Assembly (NCBI GenBank): GCA_017540175.1
Contig: JAFYBN010000070.1
Location: 34,931-98,930, forward strand
Source: Clostridia bacterium
GTDB lineage: Bacteria > Bacillota > Clostridia > Oscillospirales > CAG-272
DNA length: 64,000 nt
Reading direction: 5' to 3'
Positions 50,192 to 59,240 of this stretch are shown here, one piece after another. The notes under the pieces were generated by a model, which was not told the origin of the DNA, did no database searches, and saw only the letters and a list, made by a program, of their open reading frames with translations. The translations under genes were made by a program, and so were the position numbers. The first letter of the stretch is position 1; every line of letters starts with the position of its first letter.

Positions 50192-52585
50192 TTACATCCC
50201 CGAGAGGACTTTCTTCATGGCTTCGCTTTGGAGCTTATAGAGCTTGTAATACGTGCCGCCGCGGGCAAGCAACTCGTCCGGCGGACCTTCCTCCGCGATC
50301 TCGCCGTTTTCGATGACAAAGAGGTAATTGCAGTCCTTGAGCGTCGAAAGACGGTGCGCGATGGTGATGCAGGTGCGTCCCTCCACGAGCTTCGAGAGCG
50401 CGTCGCTGATGAGGCGCTCCGTTTCGGTGTCCATCGCGGCGGTCGCTTCGTCGAGGATCAGAATGGACGGGGACATGAGCAACGCGCGGGCTATGGAAAC
50501 GCGCTGGCGCTCGCCGCCGGAGAGGGAACGGCTGCCGGAGCCGACCTCGGTCTCATAGCCTTCGGGGAGGCGGACGATGAAGTCGTGCGCGTTCGCCGCC
50601 TTCGCAGCCGCGATGATCTCTTCCATCGTAGCGTCCGGGCGGGCATAGCGGATGTTGTCCGCGATGGTGCCGCGGAAGAGGAAGATCTCCTGGGACACGA
50701 TGGCGATGTTCTTGCGGATGGAGGACATGCGGATCTTCTTCAGATCGACGCCGTCCACGAGGATCTGCCCGGAGATCGGGTCGTACATGCGGGTGATGAG
50801 GTTCGCGATGGTCGATTTGCCGGAGCCGGTATGTCCCACGAGCCCGATGTTGTCCCCCGCGTGGATCTTGATGTTCACGTCCTTCAGGATGGGACGGTTC
50901 GGATTATAATGGAAGGAGACGTTTTTGAACTCGATGTCGCCGTCGAAGGTTTCCTTGTCGATGGGATCGTGATCGTCCATCACCTCGGGAACCATGTCGA
51001 GGATCTCGAACATGCGCTGCGCGGCGTTCATCGTGTCCGTCACGAGGTTGGTGAAGGTGGAGAAGAACTGAAGGGGCCCGAAGATCATGCCGATGTAGCC
51101 GAGGTAGGTGGTGAATTCACCGTAGGTCATGTGCTGACCCATGACCTGAAGTCCGCCGAAACCCCAGATCGCCTGCGAGGACAGACCGATGAGCAGGCTG
51201 ACGAGCGGGAAGATCGTCAGAGCGGTGATGTTGACCTTCAGATTGGTCGCGTACAGCCGGTCGGAATACTTGTAGAAGCGGTTGGTCTCCTCCGCCTCCT
51301 TCGCGAACGCCTTGACGACGCGGATGCCGTTCAGGCTGTCGCCGAGCATGGAGTTCATGGAGGAGGACGCGCGGTACTGCTTCGAGAACATGCGCCACAG
51401 CTTCGGAAGCATGACGCGGAAGATCACCACGATCACCGGCACCGGTATGAAGACGATGAGGGTCATCTTCGGGTTGAGCCAGAAGAGGAAGAACGTCAGA
51501 CCGATGAAGTTCAGCGCGTTGATGATGAACGGGGGCAGACCGTCGATGTAGAACGAGCGGATGCGCTCCGCGTCATAGTTCACGCGGTTGATGAGACGCC
51601 CAGTCGTGTTCTTGTTGAAGTAGGACAGGGAGAGATTCAGCATGGAGTCGAAGACCCTTTGCTTCATCTCCTTCATCATGCGGGTGGAGAGGGTCGCGTT
51701 CGTGCGGTTCTGGATGATGTTGATGAGCAGGGACAAAAGGGCGAGCGCGACAACGACGGAAAGCACGATGAAGAGCTTCGTCACCGTGTGCCACTGTCCC
51801 GACGACTCGATGACGCGGTCATAGAGGATCTTGCCGTTGATGATCGGGGTCACGAGTGAGAGGGCGGACGACGCGAGCATGCACACCACCACGAGCGCGA
51901 CGTGCTTCTTGTACGGCTTCAAAAACTCGAGAAGGCGGGAAAGGGTCGCGTTTTTGTTCTGGCAGTGGGGACAGACCTTGCGGAACTGGTTTTCGTACAC
52001 CCTGCCGCATTTCGGGCATTTCGCGTTGAACTGCTCGAAGATCGGGTCGTCTTCGGTGATCTCGTCCCCGCGCAGAAAGCGGTCGACGATCTCGCAGAAC
52101 GCGAACAGGCGCTGACGGGAGGCGTTTGTGCTCTGCGCCTTGATTTCCGTGACCGCACCCTCGTTCCATTCGCCGAGGAGCATGTCCTTTTCCTCCTTGT
52201 CCTCGATCCCTTCGAGATCGGGGCGGCGCGTCTCATGCTTCAGGACGAGCAGGCGGGTGGAGGAAAGGCAGGTATCGACCGTCAGATCGGAGTTGTAGTC
52301 GAGGGAAAAGCTGTCGAAATAGGAGACCTTTTCGGCATAGACGGTTTTCCCGAGTTCGTCGGGGTCGCTGCGGCGTTTGCGCGTTTTCGCGGGAATGGAG
52401 TCCGGATCCGAGAGGAGGCGGTGGATCAGGCGCGTGTCTTTCTCGTAGATCAGCCATGATTCGCCGAAGTTCCCGTCGAAGTCCAAATCCATCCGCACGG
52501 CGACGGAAAGCGCGTCGGGGTCCAGTCCCTTTTCCCGGACCGCGGCTTCTGCCGCCGAAGATAATCTGTCAAGCGGAAGCATCAT
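50192..52585 (-). CDS. Zinc-ribbon ABC exporter half-transporter (first gene of pair)
   Basis: A 797-residue fused permease/ATPase with an N-terminal extension of about 220 residues: a beta-rich domain resembling that of its partner, then the zinc ribbon CPKCGRVY...CPHC near 189-207. The membrane domain spans about 225-530. The ATPase domain has Walker A GHTGSGKST near 583, LSGGERQ near 688 and Walker B ILILDEAT near 709 with its Glu. Both ABC proteins have a complete Walker B Glu, unlike the exporter pair at 12955-16628. The start is placed at ATG 52585, eight bases after AAAGGG; the frame opens to 52633. First gene of the ABC-DUF1854-ABC operon; its promoter is not clear. Confidence 0.88.
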   Translation of the reverse strand: MMLPLDRLSSAAEAAVREKGLDPDALSVAVRMDLDFDGNFGESWLIYEKDTRLIHRLLSDPDSIPAKTRKRRSDPDELGKTVYAEKVSYFDSFSLDYNSDLTVDTCLSSTRLLVLKHETRRPDLEGIEDKEEKDMLLGEWNEGAVTEIKAQSTNASRQRLFAFCEIVDRFLRGDEITEDDPIFEQFNAKCPKCGRVYENQFRKVCPHCQNKNATLSRLLEFLKPYKKHVALVVVCMLASSALSLVTPIINGKILYDRVIESSGQWHTVTKLFIVLSVVVALALLSLLINIIQNRTNATLSTRMMKEMKQRVFDSMLNLSLSYFNKNTTGRLINRVNYDAERIRSFYIDGLPPFIINALNFIGLTFFLFWLNPKMTLIVFIPVPVIVVIFRVMLPKLWRMFSKQYRASSSMNSMLGDSLNGIRVVKAFAKEAEETNRFYKYSDRLYATNLKVNITALTIFPLVSLLIGLSSQAIWGFGGLQVMGQHMTYGEFTTYLGYIGMIFGPLQFFSTFTNLVTDTMNAAQRMFEILDMVPEVMDDHDPIDKETFDGDIEFKNVSFHYNPNRPILKDVNIKIHAGDNIGLVGHTGSGKSTIANLITRMYDPISGQILVDGVDLKKIRMSSIRKNIAIVSQEIFLFRGTIADNIRYARPDATMEEIIAAAKAANAHDFIVRLPEGYETEVGSGSRSLSGGERQRVSIARALLMSPSILILDEATAAMDTETERLISDALSKLVEGRTCITIAHRLSTLKDCNYLFVIENGEIAEEGPPDELLARGGTYYKLYKLQSEAMKKVLSGM

Positions 52586-52651
52586 CTTCATATCCCTTTC
52601 TTGGGCTGAGCGGCGCGGAACAAAAAACTTCAAACAAATTTACGGTTTTCC

Positions 52652-52680
52652 TGTTCACACGGCGGCTCTTTTGTGCTATA
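52652..52680 (+). promoter_or_regulatory. Promoter with structured leader for the 52845 gene
   Basis: -35 TTCACA (52652-52657), 17-base spacer, -10 TATAAT (52675-52680). About 165 bases of leader follow. It holds a hairpin CGGAGA..CGGAT/ATCCG..TCTCCG near 52706-52738 and a second -10-like TATAAT just before the ribosome site. Confidence 0.6.
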
Positions 52681-52844
52681 ATCAGATATGGGTCAATCTC
52701 TTGTTTCGGAGACCGCGGATAAAGCGACATCCGTCTCCGCAGTCTACTAATAATAGCCTACCCGATCCTATTTTTCAAGGGTTTTCGGAAAAAAATTGAA
52801 TTTCGGCAGGTACCACAAAATTTCCATATAATCATGAGGTTGAA

Positions 52845-53192
52845 ATGCGAAAAAAAACGAAGGGATGGACGAAGAGCAAAAACGTCAATTCCAAACGCTA
52901 TAAGAACGATCTCGCGAATTACCTGAACGAGCGGTCGATCAAATGCGTCACTGAGCGGATCGACGGCATCGAAGAGGTCATCGGCCGAAGCGGCGTGATC
53001 GTCAAGCGGGACGACGAGCTCGTGATTTACTGCGGCGAGGAAACCGTCATGCGCACGAAGATCGACGATCTCTACGCGTGGGAGCTTTTGTCCCTCGAGG
53101 GCGTGGTCATCACGGCGCACGACCTCGAGCACGGCGGGGAGGAGCGCACCGTCATCGCGTTTTATACCTACTGGCGTCAGGTCGAAAGCTGA
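52845..53192 (+). CDS. Small conserved-looking protein of unknown function
   Basis: A 115-residue protein: a Lys-rich start (MRKKTKGWTKSKNVNSKRYK), then an alpha/beta part (NYLNERSIKCVTERIDGIEE) and a beta-rich end (GVIVKRDDELVIYCGEETVM, LEGVVITAHDLEHGG). The beta-strand series loosely recalls YabP/YqfC sporulation proteins, but I am not confident. No signal or membrane segment. It overlaps the start of the RluA gene by one base (TGATG), so the two are translationally coupled. It may be a helper of the pseudouridine synthase or an unrelated passenger. Confidence 0.65.
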   Translation: MRKKTKGWTKSKNVNSKRYKNDLANYLNERSIKCVTERIDGIEEVIGRSGVIVKRDDELVIYCGEETVMRTKIDDLYAWELLSLEGVVITAHDLEHGGEERTVIAFYTYWRQVES

Positions 53193-54136
53193 TGGAGCTT
53201 CTGACCGACAAAAACCGCGCCGGCAGAACGGTGCGGGAGGTGCTTCAGAAGGAGCTCGGCTTCTCCTCGAATCTCATCAAACGGCTGAAATTCTCGGAAA
53301 ACGGCATCCTCGTCAACGGAGAATGGGTGACGGTCCGGTACGAGCTGAGAGAGGGCGACGTCCTCTCCCTCGCCGTGGAGGACCGCGAGCGGGACGTCAG
53401 TCCCTACCTGATCCCGGTCGACCTGCCCCTGCCGATCCTTTATGAGGACGAGTGGATCACGGCGGTGAACAAGCCCCCGGACATGCCCGCCCATCCTTCG
53501 CAGGGGCACCGGCTCGACACCGCGGCAAACGCCCTCGCCCATCATTTCCGCGACCGCGTTTACGTCTTCCGTCCCGTGAACCGCCTTGACCGCGATACGA
53601 GCGGCTGCATGCTGACCTCGAACACCAAGGACGCGTCCTATAAAATGTACACGGCGATGACGGAGGGACGCATTCATAAGGAATACCTCGCCGTCCTCGA
53701 CGGGGTGCCGGAAAAACGGGAAGGGACCCTTCTTTCCTTGATGCGCCGCAAACCGAACAGCGTGATCGAGCGGGAGGAGTGCTCCCCGGACTGCCCGGAC
53801 GGCAAGCGGGCGGAAACGCGGTACCGCGTCCTCGCCGACAACGGGCGGGAATCGGTCGTCGCCGCCCGGCCCGTGACCGGACGCACCCACCAGATCCGCG
53901 TCCAGTTCGCGGGGATCGGCTGCCCCGTCACGGGGGATACTCTCTACGGAAAGTCTTCGCCGCTGATCGCGCGTCACGCCCTGCATTCCCTGAGAACATC
54001 GTTTCCCCATCCGATGACCGGGGAGACCTTGACGGTCGAAGCGCCCCTGCCAGCGGACATGACCGCGCTGCTCGAAGCGCTCGGCCTGCCCGGCGCGGAG
54101 CTGCTGCTTCAACCTGAGGGGGACGAGCTGCGATAA
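53192..54136 (+). CDS. RluA-family pseudouridine synthase
   Basis: A 314-residue enzyme that isomerises uridine to pseudouridine in rRNA or tRNA. An S4-like N-terminal RNA-binding region (about 10-60: VREVLQKELGFSSNLIKRLK, GILVNGEWVT) is followed by the catalytic domain with NRLDRDTSG, catalytic Asp133, and the later family motifs EYLAVLDG near 166 and GRTHQIRVQF near 232-241. Size and motifs fit RluD/RluA-type enzymes of Firmicutes; the exact target uridine is not readable. The start overlaps the preceding stop by one base. The DUF3810 gene follows by 18 bases. Confidence 0.93.
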   Translation: MELLTDKNRAGRTVREVLQKELGFSSNLIKRLKFSENGILVNGEWVTVRYELREGDVLSLAVEDRERDVSPYLIPVDLPLPILYEDEWITAVNKPPDMPAHPSQGHRLDTAANALAHHFRDRVYVFRPVNRLDRDTSGCMLTSNTKDASYKMYTAMTEGRIHKEYLAVLDGVPEKREGTLLSLMRRKPNSVIEREECSPDCPDGKRAETRYRVLADNGRESVVAARPVTGRTHQIRVQFAGIGCPVTGDTLYGKSSPLIARHALHSLRTSFPHPMTGETLTVEAPLPADMTALLEALGLPGAELLLQPEGDELR

Positions 54137-54154
54137 GCAAGGGAGGGAAAAAAC

Positions 54155-55258
54155 ATGGTTCGAATCATCCGGCGCCTTAGACGCGCGGTTCCGACGTTCT
54201 CGCTCTTCTTTTTTCTCATCGGGCTTCTTGCGCTGTGCGTCCACATCGCCGCGTCGCGTTCGACCGCTTTTGCGGATTCCTTCAACGGATCGGTTTCCGC
54301 CGCGCTGCGCGTGTTCCTCGCGCATCTGACGGCGTGGATCCCGTTTTCTCTCGCGGAGTTTCTTCTGCTCGGCTCGCCCGTGCTCATCGTCGTCGTCTGC
54401 GTGACTGTCACGCGCCGGGCGGGGCGGGGAAGACGGTATTTCGGACGGGTCCTCTTCGGGCTTTTGTCCGTTGCCGTGTTTCTTTACGCCATGTTCGTCT
54501 TCGTCTTCGGCGCGGGCTACCGGACGACGCCGCTGGACAAAAGACTCGGCATCGACCGCGAAAAGGTCCGGCTCGAGGAGCTCGAGGATACGGCGCGCAT
54601 CGTCGTCGGAAAGCTGAACGAGATTTCCCGCGGGATCGTGATCATGCGGGACGACGGCTCGGTGAGGCCTTATTCCCATGCTGAAACCGTGGAGAAATGC
54701 CTCGCGTCCTATGAAAAGCTCTCCGACCGCTGGCCCTTCCTCACCCGGCTGGACGCGCCCGTAAAGGAAATCATCCTGTCGGATTATATGACCTATACCC
54801 ATATCTCCGGCATCTACACCTTCTTCACCGGCGAGGCGAACCTCAATACCAATTACCCGTATTTCGTCACCGCCTACACCACGGCGCACGAAATGGCGCA
54901 CCAGCGCGGCGTCGCGCGGGAGGACGAGGCGAACTTCATGGCGTTCCTCGTCTGCGCCGAATCGGACGATCCCTTCCTGCAGTACGCCGGCTATCTCAAT
55001 TTGTACGAATATCTGTACGGCGCGTTGACCCGGTCGCAGAACCGCGCGGACATCCACGCGTCCCTCGACGCGCGTGTCCGGTACGATCTCTACTGCTACA
55101 GCGTTTTCTTCGACCGTTACCGCGAAAACACCGCCGCGGCAGTATCCTCCGCCGTGAACGACGCCTATCTCGTTCTGCAGGGAACACAGGGGGAGAAAAG
55201 CTACGGTCTCGTCGTCGATCTCGCCGTGGCGTACTACCGCGGCGCGCGGGATAACTGA
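54155..55258 (+). CDS. DUF3810 membrane metalloprotein with HExxH motif
   Basis: A 367-residue membrane protein of the DUF3810 family. There are three hydrophobic segments (about 13-34, 60-84, 92-116), then a soluble, probably extracellular domain with TYTHISGIYTFFTGEANLN near 209-227 and the zinc-peptidase motif HEMAH at 245-249 followed by QRGVAREDEANF, whose Glu is a candidate third ligand. The family function is not established, but a membrane-bound metallopeptidase is the natural reading. GGGAGG lies 12 bases before ATG 54155. The rest of the gap to 55463 holds no gene that I can see. Confidence 0.87.
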   Translation: MVRIIRRLRRAVPTFSLFFFLIGLLALCVHIAASRSTAFADSFNGSVSAALRVFLAHLTAWIPFSLAEFLLLGSPVLIVVVCVTVTRRAGRGRRYFGRVLFGLLSVAVFLYAMFVFVFGAGYRTTPLDKRLGIDREKVRLEELEDTARIVVGKLNEISRGIVIMRDDGSVRPYSHAETVEKCLASYEKLSDRWPFLTRLDAPVKEIILSDYMTYTHISGIYTFFTGEANLNTNYPYFVTAYTTAHEMAHQRGVAREDEANFMAFLVCAESDDPFLQYAGYLNLYEYLYGALTRSQNRADIHASLDARVRYDLYCYSVFFDRYRENTAAAVSSAVNDAYLVLQGTQGEKSYGLVVDLAVAYYRGARDN

Positions 55259-55462
55259 TCCTCATCCGCCGTCCGACCGGCAGGAATCCCGCGAATACGG
55301 ATTCCCGTCAAACGCGAAAACATCGTCAAAAATCTTTCACGGCGTCCGGCTCCGCTTCCCGAAACGGCTCCGGTGCCGCGCCCCCTTATTCATCCGGAAA
55401 TCCCGCGTCGGATTTCTGCCGAAACCTCCGATTCCCGATTCTGACTCAAGGAAAGGTCTGCC

Positions 55463-56503
55463 ATGCGTCACGGCGTAATTCTGAAAACTTTGGCGGTGCT
55501 CGCGCTCGCCGTCCTGCTCGGGCTGGGGACGTTTGCCGATTCCGCGCTGCCCTCGCTCTTCTGGAACGACGAGGGCTGGTACAAGGACGGCATCGCGCCC
55601 CTCATCGTGCGGGAGGGGAAGCACTATGTCCCCGCCGATCTGTTCTCGATGCTCGAGAGCATCTCCGTCACCGCCCCGCAGCAGGACAACCTGCTTCTCA
55701 CGAACACCGCGACGGGGGCGTACGTCTCCATCCTGTTCAGCGAAGGGACGGCGGCGGTCAACGGAGAGATCACGGACAAGATCGGCGTATTCCGCGACGG
55801 GACGGTCTATTATCTTGAAGCGGAAGCCGTCGCCGAGGCGCTGAGCGTCCGCATGGAGATCGTGACTGCCGACGGTTCGCAGATGCTGAGGCTCACCGAC
55901 GGGAGGGAACAGCTTTCCATGAACGAGCTGATCGCGCAGTACACCGAGCAGAACGGCGGCGGCGTCTCCCTGTCTCCGGACTGGCTTGACGCCAACCACC
56001 GCGTAAAGGGCAAGCGCCTCAGGATCCTGTGCGTCAGCCCGGAACCTGATTCCGAGATTTCCGTCATGCGGCGGCTGTATGATTTCGGAATCGAATGCAC
56101 CGTGTTCCTGAGGTACGACGCCTCCGAGCCGGACGTGCTGTTCGCGTCCGCGTGCGGGGCATATGGCGTCATGCCGGCCGAGGAAGGCTTGCCGATTGAG
56201 AAAGTCGACGCTCAGTTTTCCCCGCTTACTCACAGACGGGCGACCCTCGCGCTTTCCGCGGGGGACGACGCGGAGGACGACAAGCTGCGGGCGGCGGGCT
56301 ATCTTCCCGTGAAGCCGGATTTCGTCGTAACGGGTCAAACGGACCCCGCGGTCTTTATCGAAGAAGCCGCTTACGCCATGCGGGAAGCCTCCGAGCTCAC
56401 GGTCCTCCTCACGGACACGCCCGACGGCTGGGACGCCGCGCAGCTGCTCCGCGATCTGGTGTGGGAGAGCGACGGCTGGGTCGCCGTGAATCTCGGGCGC
56501 TGA
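55463..56503 (+). CDS. Exported protein with CuAO-N1-like domain and deacetylase-like C-terminus
   Basis: A 346-residue exported protein. The signal peptide covers about 1-26 (LKTLAVLALAVLLGLGTFAD). A copper-amine-oxidase-N-like region follows (about 35-150), with APLIVREGKHYVPADLFSML, YVSILFSEGTAAVNGE and VYYLEAEAVAEALSV. The C-terminal part (about 180-346) alternates strands and helices (RLYDFGIECTVFLRYDASE; SELTVLLTDTPDGWDAAQLL) and recalls the NodB deacetylase barrel, but I see no His-x-x-x-His metal motif, so it is probably inactive as a deacetylase. It most likely sits in the cell wall. AAGGAAAGG precedes ATG 55463. Confidence 0.65.
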   Translation: MRHGVILKTLAVLALAVLLGLGTFADSALPSLFWNDEGWYKDGIAPLIVREGKHYVPADLFSMLESISVTAPQQDNLLLTNTATGAYVSILFSEGTAAVNGEITDKIGVFRDGTVYYLEAEAVAEALSVRMEIVTADGSQMLRLTDGREQLSMNELIAQYTEQNGGGVSLSPDWLDANHRVKGKRLRILCVSPEPDSEISVMRRLYDFGIECTVFLRYDASEPDVLFASACGAYGVMPAEEGLPIEKVDAQFSPLTHRRATLALSAGDDAEDDKLRAAGYLPVKPDFVVTGQTDPAVFIEEAAYAMREASELTVLLTDTPDGWDAAQLLRDLVWESDGWVAVNLGR

Positions 56504-56566
56504 GACGTGCGCGCGGAAACAGTACGGAATCAATCACAAAAAAATCACCCATACAGGAGGACGACC

Positions 56567-56965
56567 ATGAACGAAGTCTATGATTTTCTGAAAGCCGCCG
56601 GAACCTATTTTCTCGCGACGACGGAGAACGGAGAGCCCCGCGTGCGTCCGTTCGGCACGATCGACATCTGGGACGGAAAGCTCACGATCCAGACCGGACT
56701 GAAAAAAGACGTCGCGAAGCAGATGCTCGCGAATCCCCGCGTTGAGATCAGCGCGTTTGTCCCCGCCGAAGGGAAATGGATCCGCCTCTCTGCGGACGCG
56801 TCCCTCGTCGACGATATCCGCGCCGCGGAGCACATGCTCGACGCGTATCCTTCTCTGAAGGCTATGTATGCCCCAGGCGACGGGAACACGGCGATTTTCG
56901 CGCTCACAAACGGTACGGCGGCGATCTGTTCCTTCACGGCAGCGCCCGTCGTCTATCCGATCTGA
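56567..56965 (+). CDS. Pyridoxamine-5'-phosphate-oxidase-family flavin-binding protein
   Basis: A 132-residue split-barrel flavoprotein, PNPOx-like. The N-terminal helix is MNEVYDFLKAAGTYFLATTE, then PRVRPFGTIDIWDGKLTIQT, then KKDVAKQMLANPRVEISAF and a closing strand pair. Small proteins of this type bind FMN or F420-like cofactors and reduce unknown substrates or store flavin; the reaction cannot be inferred. Length is typical (about 130). GGAGG lies seven bases before ATG 56567. It is followed 75 bases later by the GH127 gene in the same direction. Confidence 0.9.
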   Translation: MNEVYDFLKAAGTYFLATTENGEPRVRPFGTIDIWDGKLTIQTGLKKDVAKQMLANPRVEISAFVPAEGKWIRLSADASLVDDIRAAEHMLDAYPSLKAMYAPGDGNTAIFALTNGTAAICSFTAAPVVYPI

Positions 56966-57039
56966 CCGTTCAAAGACTCATCCGGCGGGCGGCGCGGCTT
57001 CTCTGCCCGCTGCGCCGGATCGACATTTAAGGAGTTCAT

Positions 57040-58980
57040 ATGCGTCTTGCTTCCAACGAGTTTCTTCCCCTCGGCTCCGTAAAGATCAAGGACGGATTCT
57101 GGAGCCGCTATCAGGACATCGCAAAAAACAAGATCATTCCCTATCAGTGGCGGGCGATCAACGACCAGATCCCGGGTGTTGAGCCGAGCCGCGCCATCGC
57201 CAATTTCCGCGTCGCCGCGGGGCTCGAAGAGGGCGGATTCGGCGGCATGGTATTCCAGGACAGCGACGTCGCGAAATGGCTCGAAGCGGTCGCCTACCGC
57301 CTGAGCATCGACCCGGACGAGGAACTGGAAAAGACCGCGGACGCCGTCATCGACCTGATCGGACAGGCGCAGGAGGAGGACGGCTATCTCGATACCTATT
57401 TTCAAATCGAAGAGCCGGACAAAAAGTTTACCAATCTCAACGAATGCCACGAGCTCTACTGCGCGGGGCACATGACCGAGGCGGCGGTCGCGTATTACGA
57501 GGCGACCGGAAAGGACAAGCTGCTTTCGATCATGCGCCGCTTCGTCGACCTGATCGACCGAAAGATCGGACCGGAGGAGGGCAAGCTTCACGGCTATCCG
57601 GGGCATCCGGAGCTCGAGCTCGCACTGTGCCGCCTGTACCGGGCGACGGGGGAAAAGCGGTACCTCGATCTGTGCGCCTACATGATCAACGCCCGCGGCA
57701 CGAAACCGTATTTCTTCGAGGAAGAGCTCGAAAAGCGGGATCACCGCGCGTTCTGGGGCGGGGGCAGGCAGGAGCACGTCGATCTGAAGTACAACCAGAG
57801 CCACCTGCCCATCCGCGAGCAGAAGGAAGCCGTCGGGCACGCGGTCCGCGCCGGGTATCTCTATACGGGCGTCGCGGACCTCGCGGCGGAGACCGGGGAC
57901 GCGGAGCTCATGCAGGCGGCGGAGACCCTGTGGAACAACGTTGTGAACCGGCAGATGTACGTCACGGGCGCCGTCGGCTCCCAGGTCTGGGGAGAGGCGT
58001 TCAGCTTCGATTACCACCTCCCGAACGATTCGGTTTACGGGGAGACCTGCGCGGCGATTTCCATGGTCTTCTTCGCGCGCCAGATGCTGCGCTCGCATCC
58101 CGACCGCCGCTATTCGGACGTGCTCGAGCGGCTGATCTACAACGGCACGATCAGCGGCATGGCGCTTGACGGCGAGCATTTCTTCTATACGAATCCCCTT
58201 GCCGTATGGGAGACGGCGACACGGCACGCCGGCGTGACGCGGCATATCCGCTCGAAGCGCCCGGGCTGGTTCGGGTGCGCGTGCTGCCCGCCGAACCTCG
58301 CGCGGATGATCACCTCCCTCGGCGGCTATATCTATTCCGCGTCGGCGGATACCCTGTATGTCCATCTCTATATCGGCTCCGAGGCGAGCTTCGAGCTTGA
58401 CGGCAAAACCGTCGCGATCTCCCAGAGCGGGAACTACCCGTGGGACGGGGAGCTGACCTTCAAGCCGGGAGCGGGCCGCTATACGCTCGCTTTGCGCATT
58501 CCGGGCTGGGCGCGAAGCTATGTGCTCCGGATCAACGGAAGGGAAGTCCATCCCGCGCTCGAGAAGGGCTACGCCATGCTCCCGGGGACGTGGGAGGACG
58601 GCGATACCGTGACGCTCACGCTGCCCATGCCGGTCGAGTTCACGGAGGCGAATCCGCTTCTGCGCGCGGACGACGGCAGGGTCGCGCTGACGCGCGGTCC
58701 GGTGGTCTATTGCTTTGAGTCCGCGGACAACGGAGACGCGCTGGACGCTCTGCGCGTGGTGAGGCCTTCCGATTTTGAACCCGAAACCGATCCCTCGCTC
58801 TTCCCCGGCATGACCGCGCTGACCGGTACGGCGAAGAGACGTACGGACTGGACCGGGGACGAACTCTACCGTCTCTCGGACGGCGACGACGAAAAAACCG
58901 TCCCCGTCCGCGCGATCCCGTATGCCTTCTGGGGCAACCGGGACGATACGCGGGAGATGGCGGTTTGGGTGAGAAAATAG
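57040..58980 (+). CDS. GH127 beta-L-arabinofuranosidase family enzyme
   Basis: A 646-residue protein matching the GH127 (HypBA1-type) plan: an alpha/alpha barrel (about 1-430) and two beta-sandwich domains. The zinc/thiolate site is complete. Glu335 and Cys337 in YGETCAA, and Cys413, Cys415 and Cys416 in GCACCPPN, keep the spacing of the HypBA1 set, whose nucleophile is the middle Cys. Such enzymes remove beta-L-arabinofuranose from plant glycoproteins or oligosaccharides. No signal peptide, so it should be intracellular, acting on imported oligosaccharides. AAGGAG precedes ATG 57040. A hairpin terminator (58998-59043) follows. Confidence 0.9.
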   Translation: MRLASNEFLPLGSVKIKDGFWSRYQDIAKNKIIPYQWRAINDQIPGVEPSRAIANFRVAAGLEEGGFGGMVFQDSDVAKWLEAVAYRLSIDPDEELEKTADAVIDLIGQAQEEDGYLDTYFQIEEPDKKFTNLNECHELYCAGHMTEAAVAYYEATGKDKLLSIMRRFVDLIDRKIGPEEGKLHGYPGHPELELALCRLYRATGEKRYLDLCAYMINARGTKPYFFEEELEKRDHRAFWGGGRQEHVDLKYNQSHLPIREQKEAVGHAVRAGYLYTGVADLAAETGDAELMQAAETLWNNVVNRQMYVTGAVGSQVWGEAFSFDYHLPNDSVYGETCAAISMVFFARQMLRSHPDRRYSDVLERLIYNGTISGMALDGEHFFYTNPLAVWETATRHAGVTRHIRSKRPGWFGCACCPPNLARMITSLGGYIYSASADTLYVHLYIGSEASFELDGKTVAISQSGNYPWDGELTFKPGAGRYTLALRIPGWARSYVLRINGREVHPALEKGYAMLPGTWEDGDTVTLTLPMPVEFTEANPLLRADDGRVALTRGPVVYCFESADNGDALDALRVVRPSDFEPETDPSLFPGMTALTGTAKRRTDWTGDELYRLSDGDDEKTVPVRAIPYAFWGNRDDTREMAVWVRK

Positions 58981-58997
58981 AACGGATACAAAAAAGA

Positions 58998-59046
58998 GGG
59001 GGCTGCGCATTCGCTCCGAGAACGGAGGAATGCCGCAGCCCCCTTT
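58998..59046 (+). terminator. Terminator of the GH127 gene (hairpin family B, copy 2)
   Basis: Interrupted stem GGGGGCTG, GCATTC, CTCCG paired with CGGAG, GAATGC, CAGCCCCC (58998-59043), then TTTAT. Same plan as 33774-33817. Confidence 0.85.
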
Positions 59047-59066
59047 ATCATGCATTTCAACCGAAC

Positions 59067-59177
59067 GGGGGAACGCGGCTTCTTGAAATGAAGCCCCGCG
59101 CAGTAAACTGCGCAGCAAGAACTTTCATACGACTTGTGCAGAGAACCGTTCAAAGTGCAGATCGGGGTAACGTGAAG
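59067..59177. repeat. Dispersed hairpin repeat, family A, copy 4 (long form, reversed)
   Basis: GGGGGAACGCGGCTTC, then the hairpin GCGCAGT/ACTGCGC (59098-59113), then GAACTTTCATACGAC to GGGGTAACGTGAAG, the reverse complement of the copy at 20953-21066 but with a different hairpin sequence. In 59178-59240 I see nothing further. Confidence 0.85.
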
Positions 59178-59240
59178 TGCACCGATGAACCATTTACGAA
59201 ATCTTCATGTTGACATTGTCGTTTTAGCGTGAGACGGGTA

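Noticed and set aside
47114-52585. Cyanophycin export or metabolism assignment from DUF1854
   Set aside because: No cyanophycin synthetase or cyanophycinase gene is present in the window; the link is only by family neighbourhood.
56953-59118. 721-residue minus-strand frame
   Set aside because: Antisense to the GH127 gene, whose zinc/thiolate motifs are intact.
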